A stretch of DNA of 60,000 bases from Adiantum capillus-veneris (Eukaryota; Streptophyta; Polypodiopsida; Polypodiales; Pteridaceae). The stretch covers positions 6,543,997 through 6,603,996 of the forward strand of contig CM043964.1 of NCBI GenBank assembly GCA_014529385.2, read 5' to 3'. The translations under genes were made by a program, and so were the position numbers. The notes under the pieces are model-generated. The model had not been told where the DNA came from. It saw nothing but the letters and a program-made list of their open reading frames with translations, and did no database searches. Positions 54,797 through 60,000 of this stretch are shown one piece after another; position 1 is the stretch's first letter; each line of letters begins with the position of its first letter.

Positions 54797-57174
54797 TTGC
54801 AAGACACGATACTCTTTATCTTTTGGGCAGTGGTGAACAATCCAGATGGTGAAAGAATGGCAGTCATCAAACAGCCTGACTCATTCCACCAGCTACTTCC
54901 CAGCCAGGAAAGGAATTCGCAGAAGTGTTTGCCCACTTGGGGACTCACTGGCATAAGCAAGTTGCCAATGAATGGCATTGATATCCCCAGGGTGTATGAG
55001 ATGTTGGAAAATCTCACAGAAATAGGACTCTCAAGGATCACAAACCTGCAAGGAGAGCAGATGGAAGTGAACCTCATTGAAGAGGTAGTGGGCAAAGCAC
55101 TAAAGTTGCCAACCCGAGTCCATATCTCGTAAGGGAAAGGAGGACCCATATGACTCTGGCAGACATTTTGAGAACCCTAGAAAGATTGGCAACACCTACA
55201 GCCAAATGAAGAGCTCAGTACTGGCAGACCAGATACGGGTGGTGCAATATATGTTCAAACTACCAAAGCAACAACGCCACACCGTTCCGGATATCTCTTT
55301 TGCACATGCAGTGGATGAGGGGAGACTCACGAAAGTCAACGCAAAGAAGAACTGGAGGCACCAAGAGATTTTGGAAGCACCCAAATAAAAGATACAGCTT
55401 GCATGTGGAGAATCTCACAAGGATCGCCTACTATCTTATTGGAGCAATAGACAACGTCCTTCCAACTCCATTCAGGCCTATATTAACTGCAGGGGCATCA
55501 GCTAGTACCCCAACAAAGAAACAAAAGAGGGATTCAAAGAAGGAAAAGGCCAAGGAAACGCTGTCGACTACAACTCTCTCAGAGTTCAAGGCAGACACTG
55601 AAGAGGAAGAAGATACAGCAGGAGATCTGCTAGATAAGATGCAACGAACATGGAGGAGTTGTTAAATGAAAGGAAATCCAAGGACTCCAGCCCTCCTGTG
55701 CAAGCCCCAATAATTGATGAAGAAGAGGAGTCTGAGGAGGAGGAAGAGAAGCTGGTGAGGAGGGAACACAAAACAAAGACCCAAGATGAGCCCATGCCCT
55801 CACACAGCCAACCACCCTTGGAGGAGGAGCCGCCGCTGCCACAAGAGGAAAATCTCCTAGAGCCACCAGTGGTTTTTGAAAGCCCACCTCCTATTGTACA
55901 GTCACTTGGGCTCAGCAAGATGAAAAATTATTTCAGCAATTCGAATTCTCTCCAAGGACTACGGCACCACCTTCGGTGACGACAGAGATGATAGATGTCA
56001 ATCTATCATTAGCTCCTCCTACCATCTCTTTTCCCTCGAAGGTAAAATACACAACTCCTATCATGGCCACAGAGCCCATTGAGTAAGAAGATTGGGAAGT
56101 CGAGTCAATGCAAGTAATGAAGAAAGCTAAGAAGGCAACAGCCACCCGCAACAGAGAGTTCGTGGAAATCAACCAAAGCTTACTCTCAAAAAATCAGACT
56201 CTTGCCAAGGAGATGGAAGATGCCAAAACAAGGATGGAGGCAATGAAGAGCAGATCCAAAAGATGCAGCAAGAGATTGAGCAAGAAAAGGCAGAACATGC
56301 ACTCACGCGCAAGGCCCTTGAGTTTCCTAGAAGAACAAGCCAAAGAATGTATGAAGGATGGGATGAAGTCATGCAAAATCCTCTCTCAGTTCTCACTTTT
56401 TCGCAACAAGCTGAAGGCACAAGTCGGCTCCAATCCTTAGATGATTATAAGAAGAGCTCCGACAAGAACGAGAGAAGAGTCAAAAGATGGAGCAAGAGAT
56501 TGATGAACTAAGGATGGCCCAAGAGGTTCTCCTCATGGACACTCCAGTGCCTGAAGAGCCTCTGGGTGATGCTGCGACTCTCGACTCCGACATACCAAGG
56601 CCATCTGGGGTGACACAAGAAGATTGGGATTCATGGGGTGAGGGCCAGAAGCAAGCATATTTGGAGATATTACATGCGGGCTACACACTAAACGAAACAG
56701 CTGAAGCTATCAGAAATAGCATACAGGACACTAGGGATGCAAATCAGCTGACCCCATTATCCGCTCAGTTGGAAGACCACTATGCCAAGATTGAAGAAGA
56801 AGAGGCTCAACTAAGGGAAGAGATAAGAAGGCAATTCCCAAGGGTAAGAGTCATTGATGCCAGATTGCCCTCCACATGAAGTAGGTAGATTTCATGACAT
56901 CATAAGGGCAGAGTTTGCCATGCCAAGCCTCTTAAAGAACCAAACCCTCTCGCGGATGGACTATTTTCAGAAACACCCAAGATCACTTGAGACTTACAGT
57001 CATGCTCCTCATCACTGTAGAGTGGATCCAACTTATTGCCCTATGCCCAGGCGAAGAACATGGTATGAATTTTACGATATCACACACACAAGTCGCCGCA
57101 AGACATTGCTAAATTATCCCAAGATCAGGCACCTACCAAGGGCATCACGTTTTATTATTTCATTCAGACTTTAG
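54797..57174 (+). pseudogene. Broken charged/coiled-coil ORF block downstream of element 4 gag
   Basis: Open pieces at 54797-55132, 55300-55665, 55650-55979, 56108-56440, 56487-56879 and 56854-57174, all on the plus strand in changing frames. This suggests one or two former long ORFs. Content: an N-terminal globular part (NLIEEVVGKALKLPTRVHI), a Lys-rich patch (TKKQKRDSKKEKAKE), very acidic Pro-rich stretches (DEEEESEEEEEKLVRRE), coiled-coil-like Lys/Glu/Met segments and a C-terminal part (VTQEDWDSWGEGQKQAYLE). I do not recognise the family; extra ORFs after pol occur in Tat-type elements. Confidence 0.45.
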
Positions 57175-57472
57175 AGGCGATGGTCTCAATATACTAGATT
57201 TAGTATGCAAGATGATGGAGAAGACCACGGATATGCTGGTAGCTGTGCCCATAGCTTTTCAAAGAGAATATATGATGCCGCGCCACCTTAGAGGGCTCCC
57301 CCACAGGCTCCCTATATTGGAGGGCCCTCAAAACTTTTAATAGTTGCATTTTAAGAATAACACATCCCCATAGGAAGCAAGTCACGTTTTGGAGGGTCCA
57401 ATTTGGGAAAAGGACAATGAGAAAACCTAGTGTAGGAGGCCAAAAGGTAGAGTCACCTACAATAGCAAGTCA

Positions 57473-57490
57473 TCTATACTATATATTAAG
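57473..57490 (+). other. Candidate Helitron 5' end 1
   Basis: TCTATACTATATATTAAG preceded by A fits the plant Helitron 5' consensus (A/TC, commonly TCTMTACTA). A palindrome GACACGTGTC lies 36 bp downstream. No 3' hairpin with CTRR was located. Confidence 0.45.
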
Positions 57491-57621
57491 CGGGCTGTGA
57501 TTCCAATGGACACGTGTCATCTTTTGAGCCTCTGGTCAGTCCAGGCCGAAGGTAGACGAATAGACAAGGAGTATAAGAGGTAGCGGAACACGTAGACCAA
57601 CTCACCCCGCCATTTCTGCAC

Positions 57622-57672
<51 letters not shown>

Positions 57673-57734
57673 TGTTTCCATAGCTGTTGTCCCATGTGAC
57701 GCAAAGAGAGAGAGAGATCTGTGTGTGTATTCGC

Positions 57735-57814
57735 GCTGGACTCGGCCTGCTATGTTTAATTGGTGGCTGCTTTATTAGTGATGGATTTTGTATGCAAAGC
57801 ACATGCGCTGATCC

Positions 57815-57863
<49 letters not shown>

Positions 57864-58370
57864 CAAAACCATGTTACCCGATGAATACTAGAGCGCAAAA
57901 AGAGTCCGATGGGTGCGAGGGGAGAGAGAGAGAGAGAGAGCAGGTGAGACTCATAATAGAGAGCGCCTCTTTGGTGGGAAGATCCTCATCATCAATTCAA
58001 TGGTAGAATTTCGGGCAAATTATACACTTGAGGAAATAAGTGAACCACATTGATAAATCATTTTTCCAAACATTCAAAATTCCCCCTTTTTGAGTGAGAG
58101 AGAGAGATACAGAGGGAGAGAGACCTCTCACCTTAGGTCCAATTAGTGTTCGGGAAAAATCATTTCTCCAAACATTCAAGATACCCTTTCTTGAGTTTTC
58201 CAAGAGGGTTTTTACACCAATTTCTTTTGGTTTGGGGCGGAATTTCTCCTTTTCCCCTTCCCTTTAACCGGCATTTTTGAAATTGAAGCTGGACTCGGCT
58301 TGCTATGTTTAATTGGTGGCTGCTTTATTAGTGATGGATTTTGTATGCGAAGCACATGCGCTGAACCTCC

Positions 58371-58420
<50 letters not shown>

Positions 58421-58476
58421 GGCAAAACCATGTTACCCAATGAATACTTGAGCGCTAAAAGAGTACGATGGGTGCG

Positions 58477-58520
<44 letters not shown>

Positions 58521-58866
58521 AAGTGAGACTCATAATAGAGAGCGCCTCTTTGGTGGGAAGATCCTCATCATCAATTCAATGGTAGAATTTCGGGCAAATT
58601 ATACACTTGAGGTAATAAGTGAACCACATTGATAAATCATTTTTCCAAACATTCAAAATTCCCCCTTTTTGAGTGAGAGAGAGAGATACAGAGGGAGAGA
58701 GACCTCTCACCTTAGGTCCAATTAGTGTTCGGGAAAAATCATTTCTCCAAACATTCAAAATACCCTTTCTTGAGTTTTCCAAGAGGGTATTTACACCAAT
58801 TTCTTCTGGTTTGGGGCGGAATTTCTCCTTTTCCCCTTGCCTTTAACCGGCATTTTTGAAATTGAA
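57735..58866. repeat. Tandem duplication of a ~0.55-kb segment
   Basis: Unit 1 (57735-58287) and unit 2 (58288-58866) both begin GCTGGACTCGG and end near GGCATTTTTGAAATTGAA. They are nearly identical except for microsatellite lengths. A short part (GGAATTTCTCCTTTTCCCC) recurs at about 59393. No gene. Confidence 0.9.
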
Positions 58867-59532
<666 letters not shown>

Positions 59533-59537
59533 GGTCA

Positions 59538-59555
59538 TCTATACTATATATGAAA
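59538..59555 (+). other. Candidate Helitron 5' end 2
   Basis: TCTATACTATATATGAAA, preceded by A, shares its first 14 bases with the site at 57473. It would open a second element running off the window. Confidence 0.4.
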
Positions 59556-60000
59556 GAGGAATTCAAGCGGCCACATGGTTGAAAATGGTTTCATCTGGCC
59601 ATACTTGTCTGAGTGAGGTGATACCAATAGAACCGGCGAGTGTGCTCTGAGTCGGCCCGACCAAACAACGAGCGCGACACACACACGCGCACAAAGTTTG
59701 CGCAACTGAACGCGACGTGACACGTCGTCTTGCTCTACAATGTTAATTGAAGAGAATACATAGGTGCACGAGTGATTTAACACTGGCATCTGGATACTTC
59801 TGCAATATATGCGCATTATGTCGCCTTGCAATTTTAGGGAAGAGATAGCCAGCCTGCAACTTAGCCATAATAGAGTTTCCAGCTACCTTTGTAGTCATTG
59901 CAACTTTCTCCATCGGCTCAGCAAGACACGATATTTTGAGGATGGTGCCCTTGCTTCTGCCTTCGATGCGTCCTTACTTACCTCTGCCTTAGATTAGGAA
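59556..60000. other. Right edge, no gene recognised
   Basis: Contains CG-rich and CA-repeat stretches (about 59655-59700). The open frames are short and lack recognisable domains. Possibly the interior of the second Helitron-like element. Confidence 0.4.

Overview
The window is plant nuclear DNA made almost entirely of transposable elements. Evidence for a land plant: Ty3/gypsy elements primed by tRNA-Asp and initiator tRNA-Met sequences, a chromodomain integrase, a Ty1/copia gag, L1-like LINEs and candidate Helitron ends. I see no single-copy host gene, tRNA or rRNA. The lineage cannot be fixed from this sequence; a large-genome plant (fern, lycophyte, gymnosperm or similar) is only a guess.

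Region 1 (1-37760) is a head-to-tail array of one LINE family on the minus strand. Five copies (A 257-2354, B 2799-4750, C/D 18301-19416 plus 29042-30523, E 31485-36068, F 36816-37267) all point the same way and are separated by long GA-rich tracts. Copy E is near full length (about 4.6 kb) but has a mutated ORF2. Two related LTR retrotransposons are nested in the array. Element 1 (5036-18050, plus strand) sits in a GA tract. It has a 5' LTR that contains a solo LTR, gag, pol with RT, RNase H and integrase, a second protease-like domain after the integrase, and an extra acidic ORF. Element 2 (19417-29041, minus strand) splits LINE C/D with a perfect 5-bp duplication (TATAT). It lacks RT and integrase and carries an additional inverted LTR, so both of its outer ends are U3 ends.

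Region 2 (37761-47411) holds a decayed copia gag interrupted by a chromovirus-type gypsy element with short LTRs (39220-45126), followed by a gypsy pol fragment.

Region 3 (47412-57472) holds a tandem duplication and a decayed gag-bearing LTR element primed by a tRNA-Asp-like site. Its noncoding flanks carry dozens of copies of a TAAATCGRTC-type motif on both strands. A block of broken, highly charged ORFs follows.

Region 4 (57473-60000) has two Helitron-like 5' ends, a 0.55-kb tandem duplication and many pure GA/TC microsatellites.

The strongest leads are the apparent targeting of GA/TC repeats by the LINE, the single UAG codon separating LINE ORF1 and ORF2 in one frame, the U3-to-U3 integration of element 2, the second retropepsin-like domain of element 1, and the TAAATCG motif clusters.
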